A DNA stretch of 64,000 nucleotides from Albugo candida (Eukaryota > Oomycota > Peronosporomycetes > Albuginales). The stretch is taken from assembly GCA_040437565.1 (NCBI GenBank), contig JBDOQK010000006.1, positions 434,001 to 498,000 of the forward strand, written 5' to 3'. Positions 21,501 through 31,726 of this stretch are shown here, piece by piece; within the stretch, counting starts at the first letter, position 1; the number at the start of each line of letters is the position of its first letter. Made by a program: the position numbers and the translations under genes. The notes under the pieces are model-generated. The model was not told the origin of the DNA. It did not search any database and saw only the letters and a list, made by a program, of their open reading frames with translations.

Positions 21501-24500
21501 CTTCCAGAATGAGCAGTGCAGATACGACATTCGACCTTTTTTGTCACAATTGCTAAATCTTGTATTTCCCAAACAGCTCGGTCGTCGGAGATACCTGCGA
21601 CTACTTTGGTTGTGACTTCGATGCTGTCATTGACGAAAGCCCGGATTCCGATCAAATGGTTCTGGTTCGCGTAGATTGCAGCGTCAATATTTGATATTTT
21701 GAATGCATCAATGTGGAAGCTTTTCCATATCTGCTGCACTTGAAATCTGGCTGGAAAGGAGGTTTTCTCGGCATTTTGGTTCTTTTCAAATTGTCGAAAA
21801 GCTGGTTTTGGTGTCGATTGTTGTGATAGAAGCATTTTGTAGGCTTTTACGAACGCAATCAGCCACTCGAGTTGGTTCAAGTAGAGCACAATCGTGCTTC
21901 TAGACGCCATTTCCTGCTTACTTGCAGTGCGATTGCAGCTGAATGAGTACAAGGTGCTGGAGGCGATCTCTCCTTTGAAATGCACATCAAGCTCGGAAAA
22001 GGCTTCCTCTCGGTATATCTGCGTGTACGCTGAAGCCTTTTTGGTGAATGCACTCTTCTTGCTGCTGTTCCACAGCAATGCGACCTCACATGTGATGCTG
22101 CTGATCTCAACCATGTTGGAGAGTGCTTCCGGTTCCGTTCTCAGATGTAAGCGGTTGACACTCATACTGACAGTGTGGAGAGCCCAACCGAGAGACCAAT
22201 TTTGCGCTGAAATGGACAGAGAATCGAACGAGTTTTCAGGATTGAATAAATGCAAAGTAGTACTTTCGACCAAAATGTGCAAATTTCCATCAAAATGATT
22301 CCAAAGGATATCCCAAATGAATGGTTTTGGCGTATTTGATGGCTTTGTAACACAACTTCTCGCTATGAGCTTCCAAAGCTCCACTATCGAAGGCAATTGT
22401 TTTGGACTGAACGCGATAACGGGAGTCAAAATGTTCGCTTCTATGAATACAAAGTATTTCCAATCGCTCTCAATGCTTAGTTGCGATTCTTTTTTCACAT
22501 TTGCATCAAAGCGAAATTGATCGATTGCAAGAAGAGGAACGCTAAAGTTTCGTATATAGAAGGAGACGTTATTTGCTTCGATGAGAGCGCTACTATGAGA
22601 TGGAAGACGAGCTCGAGATGGAGTGATCTGATGATCGAGATCGAGGCTCACTTGCTTGACACTCAGAGAGAAAATAAAGCCATTGGACGGGATCACGCTT
22701 TGAATGTCAATTCTTTCCCGCATGTCCTCGGTATAGTATTGTCGCTTCTTGTCGTGTTTGTAAGTGTTTGTGACTGCTTTCACCCTTTTGATCCAGGCTT
22801 TGGAAGCAAACACATCATTCCTGACGTCCGCTGAAGGATCCGAAGGCTTTGATGGATCTTCAAATATAAGCATTTGTGACTTCATCATTTCCCTCTCTTC
22901 CAGAGCCTCGACCCAAATTGGGTGAATACGCTGAAGCCAAGATGCAAGAGGATCATCCAAGCATTCGACATTACAATCTGTCACTCGAATCCAAAGATTC
23001 TGACGTCGCGTTCGAGTCGTAAATTCCTGAAAATATTGTGAAAAAGTGGGATGTTGGGGTCTCCAGTACTTTTGTGCCATACGAATCGCCTCTTCTTTGT
23101 GAGGTTCCACCGCTTTGGAGAGAGATTCAATGATACACGTGGTGTCCCATTCAACGGCGAGACGAAGACATACTCCATCAAATGTCAGTAGAATTCCATC
23201 CAGGTTTGACAAATCGTCAGCAGAAGCTCTTCCCGTGCTCACTTTTCGAGCTTGCAGCAATTGCTCAAAGTAGCCGTAAACGTAGTCCAGAGATTTATTC
23301 AGCGTGTGCTTGACGATCAAGCTGTTTATGGACAGCACTTGCTGGGTGCCCGTAGAAACGCAAACGGATTGAAATTCCCACCAATCTGGCATATCGTACC
23401 CAGCAAACACACCGATACAAAGCTTGCTTTCAATTCCTTCTACCAGTGACACTTTAATTGATATATTGGTAGCATACAGTCGATGAAGCTTCATACCCGA
23501 CGCACTGATGAGATGTGTAAACAACAGCTCATTTCGCTTGCATTCTTCGACGTCATCCATGGGGATATGGAGGCCTACCCGGCGATTAATTCGACTCTTC
23601 TCGTCGGTACAAAATGTCGCGTGGGCTTTTCGAACTCGGTAAAGCATTTCCCAGGCGGATAACGTGATGCTCCTAACGAGTTCCATGACTCGAAGTTGAC
23701 TTTCAAGGTCCCAAGCAAGCCAGACAGAGTCAATGTATAGATCGAGAACGCTTTGGTCACAAGTAGTGATACGCATTTCTTCCAGAGAAAAGGTGTGAGC
23801 GTAGAGATACACGGATGCTTGCGTCTCGCGAGAATGCATATCGAATGATGAAAAGCACGTAGAAGAAGAGCTACGGTATCCGCCAGCTCTCAATGAGACC
23901 TGAGAGCGCCACGCATGCGGTCGAAAACGGCGGTCCGAATAAGGCTCTTTTCTATCCTTATCCAACGTCAAATCGACTTTCGATCGTGGTGCTGAGCATC
24001 CCTTTTTTGGAAAGTTGGTCGATGCCTCAATCTCCGAAATTGACATCAGCAAGCGATGTGTGTGCTTACAGCTCGCCATCACAAGCGATTCAGCTGATAC
24101 ATAATCGACGCAGCTGTGGTCTTGCCACATGGACGGGAAAATGGCGATAATGTTTGTGATTGTCAGACGGAATACCAGTCTTTCCGTCGTGTTTGAGAAG
24201 ATCTCATCGGCCGCATTCTTCATTTTTGGGACCAAAGGCCCAGGATGAAGACCGTACATTTCATGAGCTTCACTCTCGTATTTGTCTTGAATAAAGGAAG
24301 ATATGACGCATAGTAGCACTTCAGCCATTCCACCGACCGCATGAAGCGTCTGAGAAGACCACTTGACTTCAAGCCATTCAGCCTTCACGTCCATTTCTGC
24401 ATATTGCTCTCGAGCAATCAATCGCGTTGTAGGAGAAAGAAAGACTCTCATAAAGTCGAGTGACAAGAAGGCCATTTTGTGGATTTGAGGCTCTTTGAGA

Positions 24501-26132
24501 TAAAAAAGTTGCAAGCGAGAGCATTGAATTTCGGCTTTGGATCGCACGCCGAGATTTTCTTCCGAGAGGAATGGATGAGCGTAAAGTGTGATTTCTTCGA
24601 TGAGAATTAACGTGTTTGGAACGGCTTTTAGGAATACGTCACAGAATTCCTCGACAGCTTTCAGTTGCATTTCAGTCCGAATCACTTTGACTTGGATGTG
24701 GATCTCCATCCTCGCGTGCGATCGACAGGCCGAGTCGTGTCTCAGGCCATCGGCTGGGCTTCTGGATTTCGTGATAGCTTGATACGAAGCTTCTACAGCC
24801 GCAGTAACCCAACGTCGAAGATCTTTACTGATAGTGAATGTGATTCCGCGACTTTCAACCATTACTTTCAACTTTGATGCTTCTATGTCCTCTGTTGGTG
24901 CTATTTCCGATGAGATTGTGGAAGTCTCCCAATTGAATTCTCCTTTGATATAATCCCATCGAAGAAAGTCGAGGATACTCGTCTTTGTGCATCGATCTCT
25001 TATTTCTATTGAGACTGGCCCAGAATCGATACTCATAAGACGTTCGGTACATTGGCTTTCCCAAGAACGTTTTTGAATCTGTTCTTGGATCTGTATGGCG
25101 ACTTTGCCCACAGATGTGACCATGGAAGCTTCAAAATGCGATATAATGTTGATGGAGCATTGTTGGACCTCCACGGAAACGTATTCTGGAAGCTGATGCA
25201 GAATTGCGTTCAAGCCAGAAAGGGCATCCGTCTTATTCACAGAACAATTCCCGGGGTCCTTGAAGATCAGCTCACGCAAAAAGCTGAGGTAGTCGATGGT
25301 CACATGCACACCCGAACAAACGACCATGATGGAAGAAGGTACCGGGATTGTGTAGCCTGTACTGCTTTTATTGGAAAATATCGCGTGTAAGAGAGTCTTA
25401 TGGACGACACATGTGCCCATAAACCCCTTCATACTCATTTTCGATGGCTCATTATAAAACGCATCCAATACAATTTGTACTTGATCTTTGATCGCATCAA
25501 ATTGCGCTTTTAAGGTGAATTCTATTTTCTGTAAGGAAATCAATCTCAGACATCAAATACGGACATAAAAGGAATACCTCTGCACAAAGTATGTCTTCTT
25601 TTGCGTCGTCATACACATTCACTGCACATTGGGATATTTTGATTTGTATCAAATGCACAAAATAGAGAAAGACTCGTTTTTTTAGCCAGAAATACGGCTT
25701 TGCTGCCATTTGCATACATATAGAGCTTTTTTGTGCGAATTGAATTTCGTCGTCTCTGACAGTCAAATCGATGCGAATGTCGTCAAAACACACAGTTATT
25801 AAGCTCTGATGCATTGGCGAGCATACAAATCGCCATACATTTTTCCAAAAGATAAATCTGATGGACGTAATGCGTAGAGACAATGCGACATACTGATGTA
25901 CTCTTATGTTCGACAGGAACCCGTCTAAGCAGAGATGCATCGCTATCAGGATCAGGTGGGAAGGGAGGAAACTGTGGGGTACGTTTGCATATTTGAGAAA
26001 CAACGCGCGATACGATAAATCCAAGTATCTATAGAGAATGCCTTTAGTTTACTACATTGGTGATACCGCTTGAGATCAAACCTTGTGGAAAAAACACACA
26101 AGAAGAGCGAGTTTGATGTGAAGCATCCACAT
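18540..26132 (-). CDS. Bridge-like lipid transfer protein, FMP27/SABRE/Hobbit (BLTP2) family
   Basis: Very long minus-strand gene of about 2,480 residues. Proposed 5' exons: a hydrophobic start at 26132 (MWMLHIKLALLVCFF), a second short hydrophobic exon, then the main frame after an intron ending near 25940. Further introns lie at about 25525-25572 and 20723-20780; removing them joins ILCAE to KIEFTLKAQ and INFQDATHK to GSTLLALHDG. Family marks: an N-terminal membrane anchor, repeating beta-rich hydrophobic stretches of an RBG groove, the LDDPLASWLQ..REMMKSQM segment typical of FMP27, a PFIWDILWNHFDGNL block resembling the GFWDK/WWDK domain, and a C-terminal helical part. These proteins form rods that move lipids between ER and plasma membrane. 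The start lies 52 bases from the divergent gene at 26185. Confidence 0.8.
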
Positions 26133-26184
26133 GCTGGAGCACGAAAGGTTACGATAATATCGGTACTATACCGACGTTATCGTT

Positions 26185-27020
26185 ATGCGTGACGTGATTG
26201 TAACTGGAAGGCACCCAAGTCAAAATATGCGTCCAATATTAAAGCAGTCGTCTTCCACGAGCTTTAGCGTCGACTATCGAAAGAATTCGATCGATCAATC
26301 AGTGAATGAAAATTATGATAAGTCACAATCCAAGCCAGCCCATCGTCGTGTTACCTTTTCACCGTTTACAAAGCATTCTCACCGCCGAAAACGTTATCGC
26401 TGTGGTGAGAGTTCGAGCCAGAATAAATCATGCACAAGGGGAAAATCGCGTTCCCGCGTCACAAGTGGGATGTATCGAAAAGATTTAAAGCAAAGTCGTG
26501 ATCAAGATAGAGGATCTGGGATTGAAAACGTACGTAATGAGGAATGGAACGAGAGATTGATGATTATGGAAATGCTCTTTCGGTTTGCACAAATGCATTC
26601 GAAAAGTTTGAAGGAGAAGGTACAGGACGCTATCAGGAAGTATACGTCGATGCAACTCGTGATAGAATGGTTTCGAATGCATGCTAACAAGTTGAAAGTA
26701 TTCACAAGAAAAGAAAAAGCACTTTTGAGTGGACGACGAAATCGTGCAATTTCGCGATCGATTCAGAGACGCAACATACTGCCAAGAACCGTCGAAAACT
26801 CCATCAATTACAAAACTTCTGCAGCATCCAAATTTGACCGCCCACTTCGGCTAAAAAAAGCACATGAAGGATGCTTTAAGGCTTTTGTAAACTCATCAAA
26901 AGAAACTTTATCGTCAAGAAATGCAAACGAGGCAACTTTAACATCGATCTCAGGCACCCAATTTTCGATTGATGCACTACCGGGATTACGTCGGGCGCAG
27001 AATGAAGCAAAACATTTCTT
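26185..27020 (+). CDS. Basic Ser/Arg-rich protein of unknown function, cut by gap
   Basis: An ATG at 26185 opens a frame of 278 codons that is interrupted by the 100-N gap at 27021. The product is strongly basic with many Arg-Ser and Lys clusters (for example RRKRYRCGESS and RGKSRSR), a helical segment around residues 115-180 rich in Met, Phe and Lys, and a polar C-terminal part. No catalytic or zinc motif is visible; a nuclear or nucleic-acid role would fit the charge but is not shown. The few codons right of the gap happen to stay in frame only because the N count is arbitrary and are not included. Divergent from the BLTP2 gene with a 52-base intergenic stretch. Confidence 0.6.
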
Positions 27021-27120
27021 NNNNNNNNNNNNNNNNNNNNNNNNNNNNNNNNNNNNNNNNNNNNNNNNNNNNNNNNNNNNNNNNNNNNNNNNNNNNNNNN
27101 NNNNNNNNNNNNNNNNNNNN
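27021..27120. other. Assembly gap (100 N)
   Basis: Exactly 100 N with unrelated flanks; it removes the 3' end of the basic-protein gene and possibly upstream sequence of the hydrolase gene. Confidence 0.95.
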
Positions 27121-27268
27121 CTCACTTGTGCTCGCGACCCGTCTCTAGCGAAGTAATACAATGATGCCATGTCTCTCTGTAATCACCGACCTAATCTTTT
27201 TCATCTGTTAGTTTTGTAATCTCAATTTGAAATCTCTACCCATCACAATAATCAAAAGGCCTGCATCG

Positions 27269-28435
27269 ATGGGGTCCGTGATCTCAGCGCTTGTATTTCA
27301 ACCACCACCACCGTCGTATTCTCTATCACCTCGATACTTTTTCCTTCAAAACGCATTGCAAACTAAAATTGCCGCCTTCTATATTGAGCAAAAGTAGGTG
27401 CATTCTTCTCAATTCTATAGAAAGCATATACACACATATCAATTACAATTGTAGCTTTCTGATTTGCATCTTGGTGCAGAAATGCAGACTATGCTCTACT
27501 TTTTTCGCATGGAAACGCAGAAGGTATAATGATTGGACCGAATCAAGTGGTTGTATTTCTGAATTGGTCAATTTCCAGATCTTGGTCTCATTTACGACTG
27601 GTTCTTCGAGATTAGTCAGCGACTTTGTGTCAGTATGAGCTTGGCACTTTACGAACGATTTGTCGAGATGATATTCTCCCTGATAATAGGTGAACGTACT
27701 GGCTTATGATTACACTGGATACGGACGGAGTGAAGGGATAGCGAGTGAAGATGCGTGTTATGAGGACATTAGAGCCGCATATTTATATCTACGTGATGTC
27801 AAGAAAATACCCTCATACAAGATCATTTTGTAAGGAAGAAGGGCGACGATCAATACAAGACTATATACTAAACTGTAAATGATTTAGATACGGCAGATCA
27901 CTTGGCTCTGGGCCAACTACGCATTTAGCAGCAGCATTATCCAGCTTAAAGCAAATTGTAGCTGGTGTGATACTGCAAAGTCCAGTCTTGTCGATGTATC
28001 GCGTGGTTTTTCAATTCCGATTTAGTATGCCTGGCGATCTGTTTTGTAATATTGATCGAATTGCTGACATTGAGTCGCCTATTACGATTATACATGGCAC
28101 ACGTGATGAAGTTGTTCCATTTTGGCATGCGGAAATTCTGTTTGAAACATGTCAACAAGAATGGCGGTTTAAACCTTTATGGGTAACCGATGCTGGACAT
28201 AATAATATTGAAGTCTTCTTGAGGTTTGCCATTACTAATTTTTCGTCTCGAGTCGTCCTGACGCAAAACTTTATCCTTTATTAGTGCTTTCGGCGATCGG
28301 TTTTTCGAACATTTGATTGAATTTGTAAACATTTGTCATACGACTACAACGATACGGATGGAAGATTCAAAGCTTTCAGATTCGACAGCCTCAGCTTCTT
28401 CATCATCTATTTTCAGCCGACTTTTTCATCGATGA
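27269..28435 (+). CDS. Alpha/beta hydrolase, ABHD17 (FAM108) type
   Basis: Multi-exon plus-strand gene. The start exon reads MGSVISALVFQPPPPSY; the FxPPxPxY string and a short N-terminus are typical of ABHD17, and Gly2 would allow N-myristoylation (animal members use Cys palmitoylation). Later exons give LLFSHGNAED, then VNVLAYDYTGYGRSEG, then YGRSLGSG with the nucleophile Ser, IIHGTRDEVVPFWH with the acid Asp, and DAGHNNIEV with the catalytic His, so the triad is complete. ABHD17 enzymes remove palmitate from peripheral membrane proteins such as Ras. Introns lie near 27611-27690, 27832-27892 and 28226-28281. The segment 27394-27480 does not splice cleanly: a one-base frame discontinuity sits just before the LLFSHGN exon. 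The rest of the frame is intact. Confidence 0.8.
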
Positions 28436-28623
28436 TAGATACTGCAATACTAATGAATAGTAATAAAGATATACGACGTTGATATCAATCGCAATGTATT
28501 CGATTTGGATAAGTCACACTCAGAAATTCAAAGCAGTTTTACGCATACACGAGGCTCCAATATTGTAATTTCAGATTCAACTCCAAAACGTTGATGGAAC
28601 ATTCTGAGTATCCAAGTAGCGAA

Positions 28624-29119
28624 TCAGTAGGATAAATGCTCCAATGACGGCGCTAGAGTATCAACCATTGCCTCCATTCTCGCACGTAATAATCCTACTT
28701 GTGTCGATAACTTCGTCGTATGCGCACAAAGAAGGAATTTTGCTCCGATTGGTGCGATCGCAAGACGCCCATTCTGCGCAGAGAAATATGTAATTAATAA
28801 TAAGAATTGAGTACGCTTCTCTTATTACCTGCAATTCAATGTTCAAAAATTGAAGGTTGTCAGTTTCCGCCACACAATCTTTCCCGGATTGATTGTACTC
28901 ATTCCAAGTATATGTTGCAATGGCACCAATGACTTTGTGATCGGAGGGATTCATGGAGCTTGACGATCCCATCAAAGCGCCTTCTAAAGTCAGCAGCCTA
29001 CAAAGAGGGTTAAATGTCAAAAGTGGGGTTTACAAGGAAGCGACATCGTACATAAACGCATCGACTTTATCATCGACAAGCTGTCCCAAGATTGCAGGAA
29101 GTGTGCGTGTTCGAAGCAT
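28624..29119 (-). CDS. LAMTOR2: LAMTOR2 homologue (Ragulator p14, roadblock/LC7 fold)
   Basis: Three minus-strand exons starting at 29119: MLRTRTLPAILGQLVDDKVD, then after an intron (about 29004-29053) LLTLEGALMGSSSS through FLNIELQ, then after a second intron (about 28774-28829) NGRLAIAPIGAKFLLCA through RARMEAMVDTLAPSLEHLSY. The joined protein, close to 128 residues, follows human LAMTOR2 (125 residues) along its length: MLR start, LLxxEGxLx, AAIAxxxWxxY, LxFxxxxxxxGRxAI and KAxALV-like final helix. LAMTOR2 pairs with LAMTOR3 in Ragulator, the scaffold that holds Rag GTPases and TORC1 on the lysosome. Together with WDR24 it gives two parts of one pathway in this window. The reading frame of the last exon is chosen by family match. 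Confidence 0.85.
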
Positions 29120-29631
29120 CTGAGATACGATACGCTAAAAATGGTGCAAAAATGATATATTTCTCGTCACTTTGCATTCACGATTGCATCTACTCTTGCG
29201 TTTAAGTTGATGGGATTACATGGTGGCGTTTTATGATGTGAGTGGTTGATATATGGACGGGTGCACACTTCATTCGCCTAGTGACTTGACCCTAATCCAA
29301 CCTAGAGAACGCGAGTAAAGACGAGATAAGTAGCACAGAATACTGGCTGAAGTTTGAGTCTACACGACACATTGTATCATATCAAATCTGAATTACCAGT
29401 GAAGACAAGAGTGCGTTTTCAATGCGTAAGGGAATGCTCCCATCAGAAGCTTTGTCAGTTCAAAGTCGCGAGGATAATTCAATCTTGTGCTCAATACAAT
29501 GACGGGTAATGGAACCCTTGGTGTAATGAAGTCGATTCAAAAGGGACTTTTCAATTCGCAGTCAGTGGGAGTGGTGCAATAAGCGCTTGTGTGCTTTATC
29601 ACTCTCGAATTTGACGTCTGTCAAGGAAGCA
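29120..29631. other. Intergenic, no gene seen
   Basis: About 510 bases between divergent starts (LAMTOR2 on minus, Met-rich gene on plus). Nothing codes convincingly here; presumably both promoters. Confidence 0.45.
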
Positions 29632-29886
29632 ATGCAATTAATATTTTGGTTATCAATTCTGGTTCTCGTCAGAAGTACAAATATGATGATGGATGATCCT
29701 ATGACAATGGACGATCCTATGAAAATGAATGATTCTATGACAATGGAAGACCCTCTCTCTATGGGAGGCCTTTGCCGTGGACGACTAACGGAATCAATGT
29801 GCGATGCATCTGAACAATGTCGGTGGAATGGAACGTGTACTGACAAGACGCCTCGAACTCCTTTGAATCTAAATCGAACGAATTAA
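29632..29886 (+). CDS. Small secreted Met-rich, Cys-containing protein (effector-like)
   Basis: 84 codons from the ATG at 29632. Residues 1-19 (MQLIFWLSILVLVRS...) look like a signal peptide. Then comes a tandem run of about five imperfect six-residue units of the form M-D-D-P-M-x (DDPMTMDDPMKMNDSMTMED), followed by a four-Cys module C-x7-C-x5-C-x5-C within CRGRLTESMCDASEQCRWNGT. Met-x-Met-rich runs of this kind bind copper(I) in Ctr-type transporters, but here no membrane span follows, so metal binding is conjecture. The size, secretion signal, repeats and paired Cys are typical of oomycete candidate effectors; no RxLR motif is present. AATAAA lies directly after the stop, supporting a short complete gene. 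An upstream start codon in frame is not seen after the nearest stop. Confidence 0.6.
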   Translation: MQLIFWLSILVLVRSTNMMMDDPMTMDDPMKMNDSMTMEDPLSMGGLCRGRLTESMCDASEQCRWNGTCTDKTPRTPLNLNRTN

Positions 29887-30194
29887 ATAAATGCACACTT
29901 TATTTTTTTACCTTTGATTACTTTCTGGTCTTTTGTAACTCATGCTCACTGGGCACTCCATCCACGCCTATCGCAATGCTTAGCGCTCAACCAGACCACG
30001 GGCAATAGAACATTTCAAATTGATTCCAACTGTAAAAATTTTACTCCTAAATATACCGGCGACTTTGATTTCTGGTTTCAAATTATCCAACAAGCAGTGT
30101 AAATTCCAGCCATCTGTTTGGAAAAAATAATGTATGATATGACTAATAATTACATTTAGATATATAAAACTTGTGGTTGCCAGTAGTTAAACAA
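29887..30194. other. Spacer with a doubtful Cys-containing open frame
   Basis: About 300 bases between the Met-rich gene and the tRNA. An open stretch to 30102 ending in DFWFQIIQQAV contains two Cys and looks slightly gene-like, but has no ATG near its start and no clear splice acceptor, so it is not called as a gene. Confidence 0.3.
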
Positions 30195-30267
30195 TCCCAA
30201 TTAGTCTAGGCGGTTAGGATACGTGGCTTTCACCCACGCGACCCGGGTTCGAGTCCCGGATTGGGAA
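30195..30267 (+). tRNA. tRNA-Glu (anticodon UUC)
   Basis: A full cloverleaf: acceptor stem TCCCAAT pairs with ATTGGGA, D arm TAGTCTAGGCGGTTAGGAT, anticodon stem CGTGG/CCACG closing a seven-base loop with TTC, and T arm with GGTTCGAGTCC. The B box (GGTTCGAGTCC) and A box (TAGTCTAGGCGG) for pol III are intact. The D loop carries one extra G compared with the common eukaryotic form. No intron. Discriminator base is A. Confidence 0.97.
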
Positions 30268-30269
30268 TA

Positions 30270-30279
30270 TTTTGTTTTT
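30270..30279 (+). terminator. RNA polymerase III terminator of tRNA-Glu
   Basis: TTTT followed by TTTTT within 12 bases downstream of the tRNA 3' end, the usual pol III stop signal. Confidence 0.75.
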
Positions 30280-30848
30280 GAGACTTGTTGCAGTCGTTGG
30301 ACCATTTTGATAATGTTGGCGTGAGGAGGACAACTGTCGTAAGGGTATACACGTGAGCTGGAGGCTTATATAATGGGTTTTGATTGCTAATACTTGAGGG
30401 TGTCAGTGGTCTCCAATTCCAAGCTTTTTGCGCGTAGCAAATTAGCAGAAAATCTTATTCCGGGCTCATATACGTTTTGTAAAAGTAATATATATACGTT
30501 CCATCGACTGTTGCTGAGAGTGGGGCAGATGAGATTAAGAATGGAGAGGCTTACAGTTTCAGCGGTATGCTCGAGTGCAATCTTTAAGAAGAAACTTGGA
30601 ATTTTTTCTCAGATCAAGCACTTGAGTATTTCAGGAGCGTCACAGATGCGCGCAAGAGTTGGGTATTATTGTTGATACCTTGCACAACCTTAAAGTTTCT
30701 GCTATAAAACGACCGTATTTTGCATCGTTGATTATTGAAAGCGTTCATGAGGGCACGCTATTTGTTTGTTGTTTTCTTTTTTTTTAATTCATGCCTTATT
30801 GTCCCACACAGCGGCTACAATACAATCAACCGTGACAAGTAGGCTTAG
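30280..30848. other. No gene seen
   Basis: About 570 AT-rich bases. One open stretch of about 90 codons (to 30675) has no ATG at its start and no recognisable content. A poly-T run lies near 30776-30785. Confidence 0.45.
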
Positions 30849-30975
30849 AACGAAAGAAACAAAAATAATCGGATGCCTACAAGAATGAAGAACTACCAGA
30901 ATAGCGAAATAACTTATATTAATTACAATTAAGTACTGCAGCTCGACAAAGCTACAATCACAGCAGGATCCATGA

Positions 30976-31143
30976 TGACGTAATGAGGTCATCAGGTACA
31001 TTCCATCGCTTTCACATTGTATCCTTGTTGACTTAATGAGGTCAACATGATAGACTCCAGTACTTTGACATCGTATCCTTATTGACGTAATGAGGTTATC
31101 CGGATAGTTTCCACCACTACCACATTGTAGACGTTATGAGGTC
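30976..31143. repeat. Decaying ~53-base minisatellite with TGACGTAATGAGGTCA core
   Basis: The 16-base core TGACGTAATGAGGTCA or close variants begin at 30976, 31029, 31083 and 31128, and again at 31610 and 31663 in the related right block, a period of 53-54 bases (45 for the last interval). A further variant at 31844 lies inside the coding sequence of the neighbouring gene, where the minus strand encodes DLIAS. The ends TGAC/GTCA make the core partly palindromic. Confidence 0.75.
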
Positions 31144-31213
31144 CTGCACAAATGCGCTGGTGCTTGCTTTCCAATTGCATACGACGCCGTGCTAGTTCAG
31201 AGCCTTATCGTGT

Positions 31214-31313
31214 NNNNNNNNNNNNNNNNNNNNNNNNNNNNNNNNNNNNNNNNNNNNNNNNNNNNNNNNNNNNNNNNNNNNNNNNNNNNNNNNNNNNNNN
31301 NNNNNNNNNNNNN
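31214..31313. other. Assembly gap (100 N)
   Basis: Exactly 100 N; flanks are unrelated, so this is a true gap, probably larger than shown because it hides the body of a gene copy. Confidence 0.95.
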
Positions 31314-31726
31314 TGATCATAAGCAAAATCTTGCAGTAGGGGTTCTATATCTGAAATCCAGATGTGCTCCCTAGTGTATCCATGTAATTCATACCTTTAC
31401 TTTGTCTGCTGCTTCGCTTTACTTTCAAACTATCATGTATTATCGTAATAACGCACGCTTCTGGGGTCATAACGAAAGAAATAATATATTGTAAGAGCAA
31501 GAAGCACCAAATAGAAAGAAACAAATACCAGAATAGCAAAATGACTTATATTAATTACAATTTAGTACTGCAACTCGACAAAGCTGCAATCAAACGGCAA
31601 AACCCATCATGACGTAATGAGGTCATCAGGGTAGATTCCAGCACTTTTGCATGTATCCATATTGACGTTATGAGGTCATGGACAAATGTTCCGGGTGCTT
31701 GCTTTCCAGTTGCATACGACGTCCTG

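Noticed and set aside
30394-30675. Plus-strand open frame downstream of tRNA-Glu
   Set aside because: No ATG at its beginning, no domain, composition like surrounding non-coding DNA.
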